This document shows positions 1 to 9,427 of a stretch of 64,000 nucleotides of DNA, in pieces. The notes beneath the pieces are model-generated. The model saw only the letters and a program-made list of their open reading frames with translations, had not been told where the DNA came from and did no database searches. How positions within the stretch are numbered: the first letter of the stretch is position 1; each line of letters begins with the position of its first letter. The translations under genes and the position numbers were made by a program. Source of the DNA: Hominifimenecus microfluidus (lineage in GTDB: Bacteria > Bacillota > Clostridia > Lachnospirales > Lachnospiraceae); NCBI GenBank assembly GCA_020687485.1, contig JAJEQR010000010.1:43660-107659 (forward strand). Direction: 5' to 3'.

Positions 1-494
1 GCGTCCGGTCCCTGGGCGCGGCGCAGACCGAATTCCATGATGCCATCGCCTTCCGCTGCCCATACGACGCGGGAAGCCTTTGTCGCGATCAGGCTCTGAT
101 GATTGATGATATTCAGCATCGCTGTCTCGATCAGCTGTGCTTCCATAATCGGAGCCACGATCTTAATCAGAGGCTCGTTTGGGAATACGACGGTGCCTTC
201 CGGAATCGCGTACAGGTTCCCGGAAAAATGGAAGCCGCGCAGATATTCCAGAAAGTCGGTGTCGAAGATACCGAGACTGCGCAGGTAGGAGATATCGTGA
301 TAGGTGAACTGCAGGTTCTGGATATAATCGATGATCTGTTCCAGACCGGCTGCGATGGCGTAGCCGCTTCCGCAGGGGTTGTTTCGATAAAAGATATCGA
401 AGACAACGGTTTCGTTGTTGTTCTCTTTAAAATAGCCCTGCATCATGGTCAGTTCGTAAAGATCTGTCATCAGGGTTAGGTTTCTGGTTTTCAT
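1..494 (-). CDS. pncB: Nicotinate phosphoribosyltransferase, 5' part (runs off the window)
   Basis: The first 164 codons are visible and the 3' end lies beyond position 1. The product would join nicotinate to PRPP, with ATP, to make nicotinate mononucleotide for NAD salvage in the cytosol. The N-terminus reads MKTRNLTLMTDLYELTMMQG, the typical start of the family (LLTDLYELTM), followed by FDIFYRNNPCGSGYAI and, later, NHQSLIATKASR and GLRRAQG, which are hallmark segments of bacterial NaPRTases. The start ATG (RC of 492-494) has GGAGGAAC a few bases upstream. A promoter lies at 539-567. This gene diverges from the MATE gene at 832. The identification rests on family motifs read by eye. Confidence 0.9.
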   Translation of the reverse strand, partial: MKTRNLTLMTDLYELTMMQGYFKENNNETVVFDIFYRNNPCGSGYAIAAGLEQIIDYIQNLQFTYHDISYLRSLGIFDTDFLEYLRGFHFSGNLYAIPEGTVVFPNEPLIKIVAPIMEAQLIETAMLNIINHQSLIATKASRVVWAAEGDGIMEFGLRRAQGPD

Positions 495-538
495 GAAAGT
501 TCCTCCAATATTCGTTTCAGGGACGAGCCCTTTCGGTC

Positions 539-567
539 ATTCTAACACCAAAAGTAAAAATAAACAA
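539..567 (-). promoter_or_regulatory. Sigma-A-like promoter of pncB
   Basis: On the minus strand TTGTTT (562-567) is followed after 17 nt by TAGAAT (539-544). The predicted start of transcription is about 45 nt before the pncB ATG, and a short hairpin (GGGCTCGTCCCT) lies in the leader. Confidence 0.6.
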
Positions 568-677
568 GTATTCTCGAAAAAGAAGACAAAACATGTAAAA
601 TCATGTGTCAAGACAATAAAGATCTTTGCGGTGAAAAGGATTGCTTCGAAGTCTTACATATAAAATATATATTGGTA

Positions 678-706
678 TTTACAAAAAATATCTGTTACCA
701 TAGAAC
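678..706 (+). promoter_or_regulatory. Possible promoter of the first MATE gene
   Basis: TTTACA (678-683), a 17-nt spacer and TAGAAC (701-706). The -10 box runs straight into the left end of an interspersed repeat (702-752), so the transcript would begin inside or next to that repeat. The rest of 495-831 shows no gene. Confidence 0.45.
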
Positions 707-752
707 TATTCAGGTCTGTGCAGCGGAAGCGAGCTGGGCTCTGAATTGTTAT
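702..752 (+). repeat. Shortened copy of the interspersed inverted-repeat family (copy D)
   Basis: The left end GAACTATTCAG and right end GAGCTGGGCTCTGAATTGTT match the ends of the full-length copies at 51668-51809 and 59489-59629. Most of the interior is missing. It sits in the leader of the MATE gene. Confidence 0.7.
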
Positions 753-831
753 CAATCGAGCGGAAGTTCCGAGTAAGGATCGTTCGAATGAGTGGCCGAA
801 GCAGTTACGAAAAGAAAAGGAAGAGGAAAAA

Positions 832-2217
832 ATGTGGGAGAAAGTGAAGAAGTTATTTGCACCGTCGGATATGACGGTGGGGACGCCGTGGAAGAAGATC
901 GTGGCGTTCATGATTCCGATGCTGATCGGCAATATTGCGCAGCAGATGTACAATACGGTGGATTCCATCGTCGTTGGCCGGTATGTCGGGGATAATGCCC
1001 TGGCGGCGGTCGGGAGCGCTGGTCCGATCTTCCAGCTGTTGCTTGTATTGTTCGCCGGAATTGCGGTAGGAGCCGGAATTATGGTGTCTCAGTATTTTGG
1101 CGCAAAAGCGAGAGATGAACTGTCGGAGACGATTGGCTGCTGTATTACGCTTACGATTCTGGCATCACTGGCGCTGATGATTCTGTCGCCGTTTATTGTG
1201 CGGCCTCTGCTGGAGCTTCTGGATACACCGGCGAGCATTATCGACTGGTGCGACTCGTATCTTATGATTCTGATGATCGGAATCGGAGGGCTTGCCTTCT
1301 ATAATATATTAAGCGGTATCTTAAGAGGTATGGGAGACTCTGTATCGGCGCTCCTGTATCTTCTGATTGCTACGGTCATGAACATTGTGCTGGACATCTT
1401 CTTCGTGAAAGATCTGCAGATGGGCGTCAGCGGCGTTGCGCTGGCCACCGTAATCGCGCAGACCTTTTCGGGGATTCTCTGTCTGATCCGTCTGATGAAG
1501 ATGCGAGATATCTTTGATCTGAAGCTTCGCTATCTGCGTCCGAAGAAGAAATACTGCTTCAGCCTGATTCGTCTCGGTATTCCGTCCGGACTGACGCAGA
1601 TGATCCTGTCGATGGCGATGATCGTGGTGCAGTCGCTGACGAACTCCTTCGGGGAGCAGTTTATCGCCGCGAACGTGATCGTTATGCGTGTGGACGGCTT
1701 CGCTATGATGCCGAATTTCTCTTTCGGAACGACCATGACGACGTATGCCGGGCAGAATGTCGGTGCGAGAAAGTACGACCGTGTCTATCAGGGCGCGCGC
1801 CAGGGCACGCTGATTGCCATGGCAACTTCCGCAACGATCACCGGACTGATCCTGATTTTCGGCCGTCAGCTGATGGGCATTTTCACGGACACAGTTTCAC
1901 TGGTAGATTTGAGCCGCCGGATGATGGGCATTCTGGCTGTCGGCTATATCGCCATGGCGGTGACGCAGTGCCTGCAGGGAACCATGCGCGGCGCCGGTGA
2001 CTCCATGACGCCGATGTGGATTTCTATTATCACGACCATCGTGATCCGTATTCCGGTTGCTTACGGAATCGCATTCCTGACCCGCACGCCGGAACTTCCG
2101 AACGGCCGTCAGGAGTGCGTGTTCATCTCTCTGCTGGTATCCTGGGTCATGGGCGCAGTCATCAGTACCATTTTCTATAGGCTTGGAGGATGGAAGAAGA
2201 AAGCACTGGAGATGTAG
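832..2217 (+). CDS. MATE family efflux protein
   Basis: A 461-residue polytopic membrane protein of the multidrug and toxic compound extrusion superfamily, which exports cationic compounds or other small molecules using an ion gradient. About twelve hydrophobic segments form two MatE halves (roughly residues 20-180 and 245-405). The N-terminal half has the usual IPMLIGNIAQQMYNTVDSIV and VGRYVGDNALAAVG pattern, and SGILRGMGDS / QGTMRGAGDSMTP are the paired signature loops of the two halves. The length is normal for the family. The start ATG follows a purine-rich AAGAGGAAAAA stretch. Substrate unknown. It stands alone between pncB (divergent) and the ileS T-box leader. Confidence 0.93.
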   Translation: MWEKVKKLFAPSDMTVGTPWKKIVAFMIPMLIGNIAQQMYNTVDSIVVGRYVGDNALAAVGSAGPIFQLLLVLFAGIAVGAGIMVSQYFGAKARDELSETIGCCITLTILASLALMILSPFIVRPLLELLDTPASIIDWCDSYLMILMIGIGGLAFYNILSGILRGMGDSVSALLYLLIATVMNIVLDIFFVKDLQMGVSGVALATVIAQTFSGILCLIRLMKMRDIFDLKLRYLRPKKKYCFSLIRLGIPSGLTQMILSMAMIVVQSLTNSFGEQFIAANVIVMRVDGFAMMPNFSFGTTMTTYAGQNVGARKYDRVYQGARQGTLIAMATSATITGLILIFGRQLMGIFTDTVSLVDLSRRMMGILAVGYIAMAVTQCLQGTMRGAGDSMTPMWISIITTIVIRIPVAYGIAFLTRTPELPNGRQECVFISLLVSWVMGAVISTIFYRLGGWKKKALEM

Positions 2218-2239
2218 ACGAAAATCTGTGTGGAATGCC

Positions 2240-2268
2240 TTGACTTTTCAATTGGGCAACGGTATAAT
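2240..2268 (+). promoter_or_regulatory. Promoter of the ileS T-box transcript
   Basis: TTGACT (2240-2245), a 17-nt spacer and a perfect TATAAT (2263-2268), about 12 nt before the start of the T-box stem I region. Confidence 0.85.
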
Positions 2269-2280
2269 ATTGCCGTATAC

Positions 2281-2528
2281 AGAGTGAATTGCACAGATGG
2301 AGAGAGTACACGATTGCGGAAACTTCAGCGAGCCGGAGCATGGTGCGAGTCCGGCAGGAGTACGGGTCGATGGAAGATCACTCCGGAGCATCTGACCGAA
2401 GGATTGTCCGGTAGGCTCAGACGGTATCTCCCGTTATCGAGAGCACATATCCCCATGTCGGGCGTATGACGCAAATAGGTGGTAAAAGCGAAGACCCTTC
2501 GTCCTGTTTGGACGCAGGGTCTCTTTGA
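2281..2528 (+). promoter_or_regulatory. T-box riboswitch, isoleucine-specific, with terminator
   Basis: The leader has the order expected of a T-box. Stem I has the AGTA-containing S-turn (GGAGAGAGTACA, about 2299-2310) and the distal bulge CAGCGAGCCGG. The specifier region GGAAGATCACTCC gives ATC (2377-2379), an Ile codon. The T-box core (AATAGGTGGTAAAAGCG, about 2475-2491) is followed by a terminator hairpin, AGACCC...GGGTCT with inner CGTCC/GGACG, and a short T-run ending near 2527. Uncharged tRNA-Ile would be expected to stabilise the antiterminator and let transcription enter ileS. An ORF reading through this leader is not considered coding. Confidence 0.92.
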
Positions 2529-2564
2529 TTATATTGAAAGAAAATCATACAGGAGGAATATACC

Positions 2565-5500
2565 ATGTACAAGAAAGTGGCGACGGATATGAATTTCGTC
2601 GATCGCGAAAAATCGGTAGAAACATTCTGGGAAGAGAATGATATCTTCCAGAAGAGTATGGACAAGCGCGAAGGCTGCCCGGAATATATGTTCTATGACG
2701 GTCCGCCCACTGCGAACGGCAAGCCCCATATCGGTCACGTACTGACCCGTGTTATCAAGGACATGATCCCCCGTTACCGTACCATGAAGGGCTACTATGT
2801 ACCCCGTAAGGCCGGATGGGATACCCACGGACTTCCCGTTGAGCTGGAAGTAGAGAAGATGCTGGGTCTGGACGGCAAGGAGCAGATCGAGGAATACGGC
2901 GTAGAGCCTTTCATTCAGAAGTGTAAAGAGAGTGTATGGAAATACAAGGGCATGTGGGAAGAGTTCTCCAGCAAGGTCGGCTTCTGGGCGGATATGGAGA
3001 ACCCTTATGTAACCTATCACAATGACTTCATCGAGTCCGAGTGGTGGGCGCTGAAGCAGATCTGGGACAAGAAGCTTCTGTATAAGGGCTTCAAGATCGT
3101 TCCCTACTGCCCCCGCTGCGGTACTCCGCTTTCCAGCCACGAGGTTGCTCAGGGTTACAAGGATGTAAAGGAACGCTCCGCCATCGTTCGCTTCAAGGTG
3201 AAGGATGAGGATGCCTACATTCTGGCATGGACGACCACTCCCTGGACCCTGCCCTCCAACGTAGCGCTCTGCGTAAATCCGGATGAGACCTATGTAAAGG
3301 TGAAGGCAGCGGACGGCTACACCTACTACATGGCGGAAGCTCTGCTGGATACGATTCTGGGCGGCCTGGCGAAGGACGGACAGCCCGCTTACGAGATCCT
3401 GGAGTCCTACAAGGGTACGGATCTGGAGAATAAGGAATATGAGCCGCTGTATGACTGTGCGGCAAAGGTAGCGGCGAAGCAGCACAAGAAAGGCTTCTTC
3501 GTAACCTGCGATACCTACGTAACTTTGACCGATGGTACCGGCGTGGTACACATCGCTCCCGCATTCGGTGAAGATGATGCCAAGGTTGGCCGCAACTACG
3601 ATCTGCCGTTTGTACAGCTGGTAGACAGCAAGGGCGACATGACCGAGGATACTCCTTTCGCTGGCCTGTTTGTAAAGAAGGCAGATCCGGAAGTTCTGAA
3701 GGATCTGGACAAGAGAGGTTTGCTGTTCGACGCTCCGAAGTTCGAGCACAGCTACCCTCACTGCTGGCGCTGCGACACGCCTCTGATCTACTATGCGCGT
3801 GAGTCCTGGTTCATCAAGATGACTGCTGTGAAGGACGACCTGATCCGCAACAACAACACAATCAACTGGATTCCGGAGAGCATCGGCAAGGGCCGTTTCG
3901 GCGACTGGCTGGAGAACGTACAGGACTGGGGTATCAGCCGTAACCGTTACTGGGGTACTCCTCTGAATATCTGGGAGTGCGAGTGCGGCCATCAGCATTC
4001 GATCGGAAGCATTGAAGAGCTGAAGAGCATGTCGAAGAATTGCCCGGACGATATCGAGCTGCATCGCCCCTACATCGATGCCGTTACCATCACCTGCCCT
4101 TGCTGCGGCAAGGAGATGCACCGTGTACCGGAAGTTATCGACTGCTGGTTCGATTCCGGTTCCATGCCGTTCGCACAGTACCATTATCCTTTTGAGAATC
4201 AGGAGACCTTCAAAAAGAACTTCCCTGCTGCATTCATCAGCGAGGCGGTTGACCAGACCAGAGGCTGGTTCTACTCTCTGCTGGCGATCTCGACCCTGGT
4301 ATTCAATCAGGCTCCTTACAAGAACGTAATCGTTCTGGGCCATGTACAGGATGAGAACGGCCAGAAGATGAGTAAGTCCAAGGGCAATGCCGTTGACCCG
4401 ATGGAGGCTCTGCAGGAGTACGGCGCGGATGCCATCCGCTGGTACTTCTACATCAACAGCGCTCCCTGGCTGCCGAACCGCTTCCATGGCCGTGCCGTTA
4501 TGGAAGGTCAGAGAAAGTTCCTGGGAACTCTGTGGAATACCTACGCATTCTACGTGCTGTACGCAGAGATCGACAAGTTCGATCCCACGAAGCACGAGCT
4601 GGAATATGAGAAGCTGTCCGTAATGGATAAGTGGCTGCTGTCCAAGCTGAACACGCTGATCGGAACCGTGGACCATCTGCTGGATACCTACCAGATTCCG
4701 GAGACGGCGCGCGCACTGGCAGACTTTGTCGATGACATGAGCAACTGGTATGTACGCCGCAGTCGTGAGCGTTTCTGGGCAAAGGGCATGGAGCAGGATA
4801 AGGTCAATGCTTACATGACGCTGTACACCGCTCTGGTAACGGTGTGCAAGCTGGCGGCTCCGATGGTTCCGTTCATCACCGAGGATATCTACCAGAACCT
4901 GGTACGCGGTCTGGACGCAAGCGCTCCGGAATCCATTCATCTGTGCGACTACCCGGTTGCAAAGGAAGAGTGGATCGACAAGGATCTGGAGAAGAACATG
5001 GACGAGCTCCTGAAGATTGTTGTTATGGGCCGCGCCTGCAGAAATGCCTCCAATATCAAGAACCGTCAGCCGATGGGTCAGATGTTCATCAAGGCTCCGT
5101 TCGAGCTGGATGAGTACTTCACCGCGATCATCCGCGATGAGCTGAATGTGAAGAACGTAAAGTACACACAGGATGTGCGTGACTTCACTTCCTACAGCTT
5201 CAAGCCGCAGATGCGCACGCTGGGACCGAAGTACGGCAAGCAGCTGGGTGAGATCCGCACGGCTCTGGCAGAGCTGGATGGTAATGCGGCGATGGATGAG
5301 CTGAACGAGACCGGCGAGCTGAAGCTTACGATCTCCACCGGTCAGGCTGTTCTGACGAAGGACGATCTGCTGATTGAGTCCGCACAGATGGAAGGCTATG
5401 TATCTGAGCAGGGCGGCGAGATCACCGTTGTTATGGATACTCGTCTGACGGATGAGCTGCTGAAGGAAGGCATGCTGCGTGAGATCATCAGTAAGATTCA

Positions 5501-5717
5501 GACCATGCGTAAGGAAGCCGGTTTCGAGGTTATGGACAACATCCGCATCTCAGTAGCTGACAATGCGGAGATCGAGAAACTCTTCAAGGCGCACAGCGAG
5601 GAACTGCTTCCGGATGTACTGGCGAAAGAAGTTGTTTTCGATGAGAAAATCGGATATAATAAGGAGTGGAATATCAACGGTGAGAAGGTAACGCTCGGCG
5701 TTGAGAAACTGGCATAA
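2565..5717 (+). CDS. ileS: Isoleucyl-tRNA synthetase
   Basis: Charges tRNA-Ile with isoleucine in the cytosol (class I synthetase). At 1050 residues it has the full length of the long IleRS type. Visible elements are the HIGH motif PHIGH (about residue 54-58), a first zinc site CPRCG (about 181), the editing (CP1) domain between, a CECG / CPCCG zinc pair (about 470 and 510), and KMSKS in QKMSKSKGN (about 600). The anticodon-binding domain has the YVRRSRERFWA element (about 725). The general sequence is like the IleRS of other Clostridia, which family knowledge places in the eukaryote-like (IleS2) group; that assignment is inference. The SD is AGGAGGA, 8 nt before the ATG. Expression is controlled by the upstream T-box. 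Confidence 0.97.
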   Translation: MYKKVATDMNFVDREKSVETFWEENDIFQKSMDKREGCPEYMFYDGPPTANGKPHIGHVLTRVIKDMIPRYRTMKGYYVPRKAGWDTHGLPVELEVEKMLGLDGKEQIEEYGVEPFIQKCKESVWKYKGMWEEFSSKVGFWADMENPYVTYHNDFIESEWWALKQIWDKKLLYKGFKIVPYCPRCGTPLSSHEVAQGYKDVKERSAIVRFKVKDEDAYILAWTTTPWTLPSNVALCVNPDETYVKVKAADGYTYYMAEALLDTILGGLAKDGQPAYEILESYKGTDLENKEYEPLYDCAAKVAAKQHKKGFFVTCDTYVTLTDGTGVVHIAPAFGEDDAKVGRNYDLPFVQLVDSKGDMTEDTPFAGLFVKKADPEVLKDLDKRGLLFDAPKFEHSYPHCWRCDTPLIYYARESWFIKMTAVKDDLIRNNNTINWIPESIGKGRFGDWLENVQDWGISRNRYWGTPLNIWECECGHQHSIGSIEELKSMSKNCPDDIELHRPYIDAVTITCPCCGKEMHRVPEVIDCWFDSGSMPFAQYHYPFENQETFKKNFPAAFISEAVDQTRGWFYSLLAISTLVFNQAPYKNVIVLGHVQDENGQKMSKSKGNAVDPMEALQEYGADAIRWYFYINSAPWLPNRFHGRAVMEGQRKFLGTLWNTYAFYVLYAEIDKFDPTKHELEYEKLSVMDKWLLSKLNTLIGTVDHLLDTYQIPETARALADFVDDMSNWYVRRSRERFWAKGMEQDKVNAYMTLYTALVTVCKLAAPMVPFITEDIYQNLVRGLDASAPESIHLCDYPVAKEEWIDKDLEKNMDELLKIVVMGRACRNASNIKNRQPMGQMFIKAPFELDEYFTAIIRDELNVKNVKYTQDVRDFTSYSFKPQMRTLGPKYGKQLGEIRTALAELDGNAAMDELNETGELKLTISTGQAVLTKDDLLIESAQMEGYVSEQGGEITVVMDTRLTDELLKEGMLREIISKIQTMRKEAGFEVMDNIRISVADNAEIEKLFKAHSEELLPDVLAKEVVFDEKIGYNKEWNINGEKVTLGVEKLA

Positions 5718-5777
5718 GACCAGCAGGATTTCACCCTGCGAAATGACTCGCATCAACTGGATGTAATATACAGCAGA

Positions 5778-5813
5778 AGGGCTGTCTTCGAGGGATATCG
5801 AAGGCAGCCTTTG
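5778..5813 (+). terminator. Intrinsic terminator after ileS
   Basis: Stem GGCTGTCTTCGA / TCGAAGGCAGCC with a short loop (GGGATA), followed by TTT. It separates ileS from glgP. Confidence 0.75.
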
Positions 5814-5879
5814 GTATTATATTTCTCTTGTTGCGATTTGACAGGGGAAGAAGAGAAGGAAAACAAGAGGAGGAACGGA

Positions 5880-8330
5880 ATGGGCGGTTATAACTTTGAT
5901 AAAGATCTTTTCAGAAAGCGTGTCCGCGAACTGGTGAAGCTGGACTCCAAGGTAAGCATCGAGGATGCGAACCCGGTTCAGATCTATAAAGCGGTAGGCT
6001 TTGCGATTAAGGAGCAGATCATTGATCCCTGGATCGATACCAGAAAGAAGGCGAAGGAGCAGGATGTGAAGATGGTGTATTACCTCTCCATGGAATTCCT
6101 GATGGGCCGCGCGCTGGGCAACAATATCCTGAATATTCAGGCGCAGAACGATATTCGCGAAGTTCTGGAGGAATTCGGCGTGGATCTGAACCTGATCGAG
6201 GATCAGGAACGCGACTGGGCGTTGGGAAACGGCGGTCTGGGACGGCTGGCAGCCTGTTTCCTGGATTCTCTGGCAACGCTGGGTTATCATGCCTATGGCT
6301 GCGGCATCCGCTACAAGTATGGCATGTTCAAGCAGAAGATCGAGGATGGTTATCAGAAGGAAGTGCCGGATAACTGGCTGAAGATCGCTAATCCTTTCGA
6401 GATTCGCCGTGACAGTCAGCGCCAGGAAGTAAGGTTCGGCGGCTACACCCGCTGCGAGACGGATGAGCATGGCAATCCCCGCTATATTCAGGAAGGATAT
6501 CAGGCTGTTGTGGCGGTTCCGTATGACCTCCCTGTCATCGGTTATGGTAACGGCGTTGTGAATACGCTGCGTATCTGGAGCGCGGAGCCGGTCGAGGAGC
6601 TGGATCTGGAGTCCTTCGATCAGGGCGAATACGAGAAGGCAAATGAACAGAACAATCTGGCGGAGACGATCTGCAAGGTTCTGTATCCGAACGATAATAA
6701 GTATTCTGGCAAGGAGCTTCGCTTAAAGCAGCAGTATTTCTTCGTATCTGCGACGATTCAGCGCGCGGTGGAGCGCTATATGGAGGAGCATGACGATATC
6801 CATGGCCTGCATGAGAAGGTCTGCTTCCAGATGAATGATACGCATCCGACCGTTGCCGTCGCAGAACTGATGCGCATCCTGCTGGATGAGTACGGGCTCG
6901 GCTGGGATGAAGCGTGGGCGATCACGACGAAGACCTGTGCGTATACGAACCACACCATTATGGCGGAAGCTCTGGAGAAGTGGCCGATTGACCTGTTCCA
7001 GCGTTTGTTGCCTCGCGTTTATCAGATTGTGGACGAGATCAACCGCCGCTTCGTGAATGAAATCCGTTCCCGCTATCCGGGACAGCCGGAGAAGGTACAG
7101 AAGATGGCCGTTCTCTACGAAGGGCAGGTGCGTATGGCAAATATGGCGATCGTGGGCGGCTTCTCCGTCAACGGCGTAGCGAAGCTGCATACGGAGATCC
7201 TGGAGAAGCAGGAGCTGCGTGATTTCTATGAGATGATGCCGGAGAAATTCAATAACAAGACGAACGGCATTACCCAGCGCCGCTTCCTGCTGCACGGCAA
7301 TCCCCTGCTGGCGCAGTGGGTGACAGATCACATCGGTGATGGCTGGATCACAAATCTGCCGGAGATCAAGAAAATCGAGCCGCTGGCGGACGATCCGGAG
7401 TGCCGCCGTCAGTTCCGTGAGATCAAGTACCAGAACAAACTTCGTCTGGCGGAATACATTCGCGAATACAATCACATCGAGGTCAACCCGGAGTCGATCT
7501 TCGATGTACAGGTCAAGCGCCTGCATGAGTATAAGCGCCAGCTGCTGAATATCCTGCATGTAATGTATCTGTATAACCAGCTGAAGGATCATCCGGAGTG
7601 GGATATGGTACCCCGTACCTTTATCTTTGGCGCGAAAGCGGCGGCCGGTTACCGGATCGCGAAGCTTACCATCAAGCTGATCAATTCCGTAGCGGAAGTG
7701 ATTAACCATGATCCGTCCATCAACGGAAAGATCAAGGTGGTATTTATCGAAGATTATCGCGTATCCAATGCAGAGCTGATCTTCTCCGCCAGCGATGTCA
7801 GCGAGCAGATTTCCACAGCCAGCAAGGAAGCCAGCGGAACCGGCAATATGAAATTCATGTTGAACGGCGCGCTTACCCTGGGTACTATGGACGGCGCAAA
7901 TGTGGAGATCGTGGAGGAGGCCGGAGCCGAGAACGCCTTTATCTTCGGTATGTCGGCGGAAGAGGTGATCCGCTACGAACACGACGGAACCTACGATCCT
8001 ATGACGATCTTCAACAGCGATGAGGGCATCCGCCGCGTGCTGATGCAGCTGATCAACGGGTTCTACAGCCCGGAAGATCCAGAGCTGTTCCGCCCGCTGT
8101 ACAACTCGCTGCTGAACACGAAGGACACTTCCCGCGCGGATACCTACTTCATTCTGAAGGATTTCCGCTCCTACGCGGAAGCGCAGCAGCGCGTGGAGGC
8201 CGCTTACCGAGATCAGGAGTGGTGGAGCCGCGCAGCTATGATCAACGTAGCAAATGCCGGAAAGTTCTCTTCCGATCGCACGATCCAGGAGTATGTGGAC
8301 GATATCTGGCATCTGGACAAATTGAAGTAA
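5880..8330 (+). CDS. glgP: Glycogen/starch phosphorylase
   Basis: An 816-residue GT35 enzyme that releases glucose-1-phosphate from the ends of glycogen or other alpha-1,4-glucans, using PLP. The N-terminal half has MEFLMGRALGNN (about residue 70) and ALGNGGLGRLAACFLDS (about 110), the allosteric/active-site signature of the family. The PLP-lysine region KEASGTGNMKFMLNGALT is near residue 650 and VKRLHEYKRQLLN near 545. The start at 5880 is chosen because AAGAGGAGGAA lies just upstream and because MGGYNFDKDLFRKRV begins the usual alignment; an in-frame extension to 5811 would overlap the ileS terminator. The branching enzyme glgB lies 5 kb away; together they imply glycogen storage. Confidence 0.95.
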   Translation: MGGYNFDKDLFRKRVRELVKLDSKVSIEDANPVQIYKAVGFAIKEQIIDPWIDTRKKAKEQDVKMVYYLSMEFLMGRALGNNILNIQAQNDIREVLEEFGVDLNLIEDQERDWALGNGGLGRLAACFLDSLATLGYHAYGCGIRYKYGMFKQKIEDGYQKEVPDNWLKIANPFEIRRDSQRQEVRFGGYTRCETDEHGNPRYIQEGYQAVVAVPYDLPVIGYGNGVVNTLRIWSAEPVEELDLESFDQGEYEKANEQNNLAETICKVLYPNDNKYSGKELRLKQQYFFVSATIQRAVERYMEEHDDIHGLHEKVCFQMNDTHPTVAVAELMRILLDEYGLGWDEAWAITTKTCAYTNHTIMAEALEKWPIDLFQRLLPRVYQIVDEINRRFVNEIRSRYPGQPEKVQKMAVLYEGQVRMANMAIVGGFSVNGVAKLHTEILEKQELRDFYEMMPEKFNNKTNGITQRRFLLHGNPLLAQWVTDHIGDGWITNLPEIKKIEPLADDPECRRQFREIKYQNKLRLAEYIREYNHIEVNPESIFDVQVKRLHEYKRQLLNILHVMYLYNQLKDHPEWDMVPRTFIFGAKAAAGYRIAKLTIKLINSVAEVINHDPSINGKIKVVFIEDYRVSNAELIFSASDVSEQISTASKEASGTGNMKFMLNGALTLGTMDGANVEIVEEAGAENAFIFGMSAEEVIRYEHDGTYDPMTIFNSDEGIRRVLMQLINGFYSPEDPELFRPLYNSLLNTKDTSRADTYFILKDFRSYAEAQQRVEAAYRDQEWWSRAAMINVANAGKFSSDRTIQEYVDDIWHLDKLK

Positions 8331-8343
8331 GAGTAACAATTGA

Positions 8344-8388
8344 TAGCCCCGGCTCGATTCTGTTTATGTTGCATCTTGCCGGGGCTTC
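8344..8388 (+). terminator. Intrinsic terminator after glgP
   Basis: AGCCCCGGC (8344-8352) pairs with GCCGGGGCT (8378-8386). The loop is long (25 nt) and the T-run short. Confidence 0.65.
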
Positions 8389-8502
8389 CCACTATGTGCA
8401 TTAGAATTGTTAGTGAATAATTCCCATACGATCTGGTAATAATATCCCTGTCATTAAGAAACCGGCACGGCCGGAATCCAATATTTAGATAGGGGTGTCA
8501 AT

Positions 8503-9270
8503 GTGAAGAACATCAAAAAGTATGGGAACAGACGACTGATTTATTCGTTGTCAGCAGGAGTTCTGGCGGTTGCCCTGGCGGCCGGCGGAGCCATGTTGAT
8601 CAGTGGCGGAAAGGACAGCAGTGAGAGCCCGTATCTGTCGATGAATGAGACTCCGGCGCAGGTCGTGATCTCTGAGACAGAGGAGGCCGGAGCAACTGTA
8701 CCTGCGGAGACCGAATCTTCTGCGGTGCGTGTGCCGCGGGAGACTGTGCCGGCTGCGGTTCCTTCCACAGCGGCAGCCGCGGGGACGGCAGAGACTGAGA
8801 GCTCCGAAGCGCCGGAGACGGTGAATGCGGAGCTGAAGACAGCGGATGATCTGGGATTTTCGGCGGACAGCCGACTGGGTTGGCCGACCGAGGGCGAGAT
8901 TTTACGAGACTTTTCCATGGATGCTACCGTGTATTACCCGACGCTGAATGCGTACAAGGTAAGTCCTGCTGTCCTGATCCAGAGTGAAGCTGGTACGCCG
9001 GTGAAAGCGCCTGCGGAAGGTATCATCAGGCAGATGGGATATAATCAGGAGATCGGTAATTACGTCATTCTGGAGCTGGGAAACGGGTATGAGCTGACCT
9101 TGGGGCAGCTGGCGGATCTGCAGGCGGCTGCCGGGGACTATGTGGAAGCCGGAACTGTTCTGGCTGAAATTGCGGAACCCACGATCTACTACAGCATTGA
9201 GGGCGATAACCTGTATTTCCAGATGACCAAAGACGGGGAAGCCATCGATCCGCTCGATTTCATGGATTGA
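8503..9270 (+). CDS. SpoIIQ-like degenerate M23 (LytM) membrane protein
   Basis: A 255-residue protein with an N-terminal signal-anchor (residues 12-34), an Ala/Glu/Thr/Ser-rich spacer (about 45-120) and a C-terminal LytM-like domain (about 126-255). The domain has the order seen in clostridial SpoIIQ-like proteins: LGWPTEGEILRDFSMDATVY, GTPVKAPAEGIIRQMG, LGNGYELTLGQL, GDYVEAGTVLAEIAEPT and NLYFQMTKDGEAIDPLDFMD. The zinc ligands of active M23 peptidases are absent: no HxxxD in the first element, and YFQM where HxH is expected. It therefore probably binds peptidoglycan or partners rather than cutting. A role in engulfment (SpoIIQ-SpoIIIAH channel) is inference from the family. The start is GTG with AGGGGTG upstream. 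Confidence 0.8.
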   Translation: MKNIKKYGNRRLIYSLSAGVLAVALAAGGAMLISGGKDSSESPYLSMNETPAQVVISETEEAGATVPAETESSAVRVPRETVPAAVPSTAAAAGTAETESSEAPETVNAELKTADDLGFSADSRLGWPTEGEILRDFSMDATVYYPTLNAYKVSPAVLIQSEAGTPVKAPAEGIIRQMGYNQEIGNYVILELGNGYELTLGQLADLQAAAGDYVEAGTVLAEIAEPTIYYSIEGDNLYFQMTKDGEAIDPLDFMD

Positions 9271-9373
9271 CGACAAAGAACGCTGCTACGATGATACAAA
9301 GGAGCGCAGAGAGCTGGAGCAGGCGGCAAGAAGTTTGTTTGGATAGAGCAGTTTGCACTCACACAGAGAAAGA

Positions 9374-9416
9374 GGGTACTGTGGCCAGGAATTGGTTGCT
9401 GCAGTACCCTTTTTTC
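9374..9416 (+). terminator. Intrinsic terminator after the SpoIIQ-like gene
   Basis: GGGTACTG (9374-9381) pairs with CAGTACCC (9402-9409), followed by seven T. It ends just before the convergent gene at 9428. Confidence 0.85.
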
Positions 9417-9427
9417 GTTCTAGTGTA

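Noticed and set aside
2230..2469. 79-codon open frame before ileS
   Set aside because: It covers the T-box stem regions, which explain the conservation; no SD.
2529..4940. 803-codon open frame on the minus strand
   Set aside because: It is antisense to ileS throughout, has no SD and reads as a mirror of a codon-biased gene.
6723..8339. 538-codon open frame on the minus strand
   Set aside because: Antisense to glgP; no recognisable protein motifs and no ribosome binding site.
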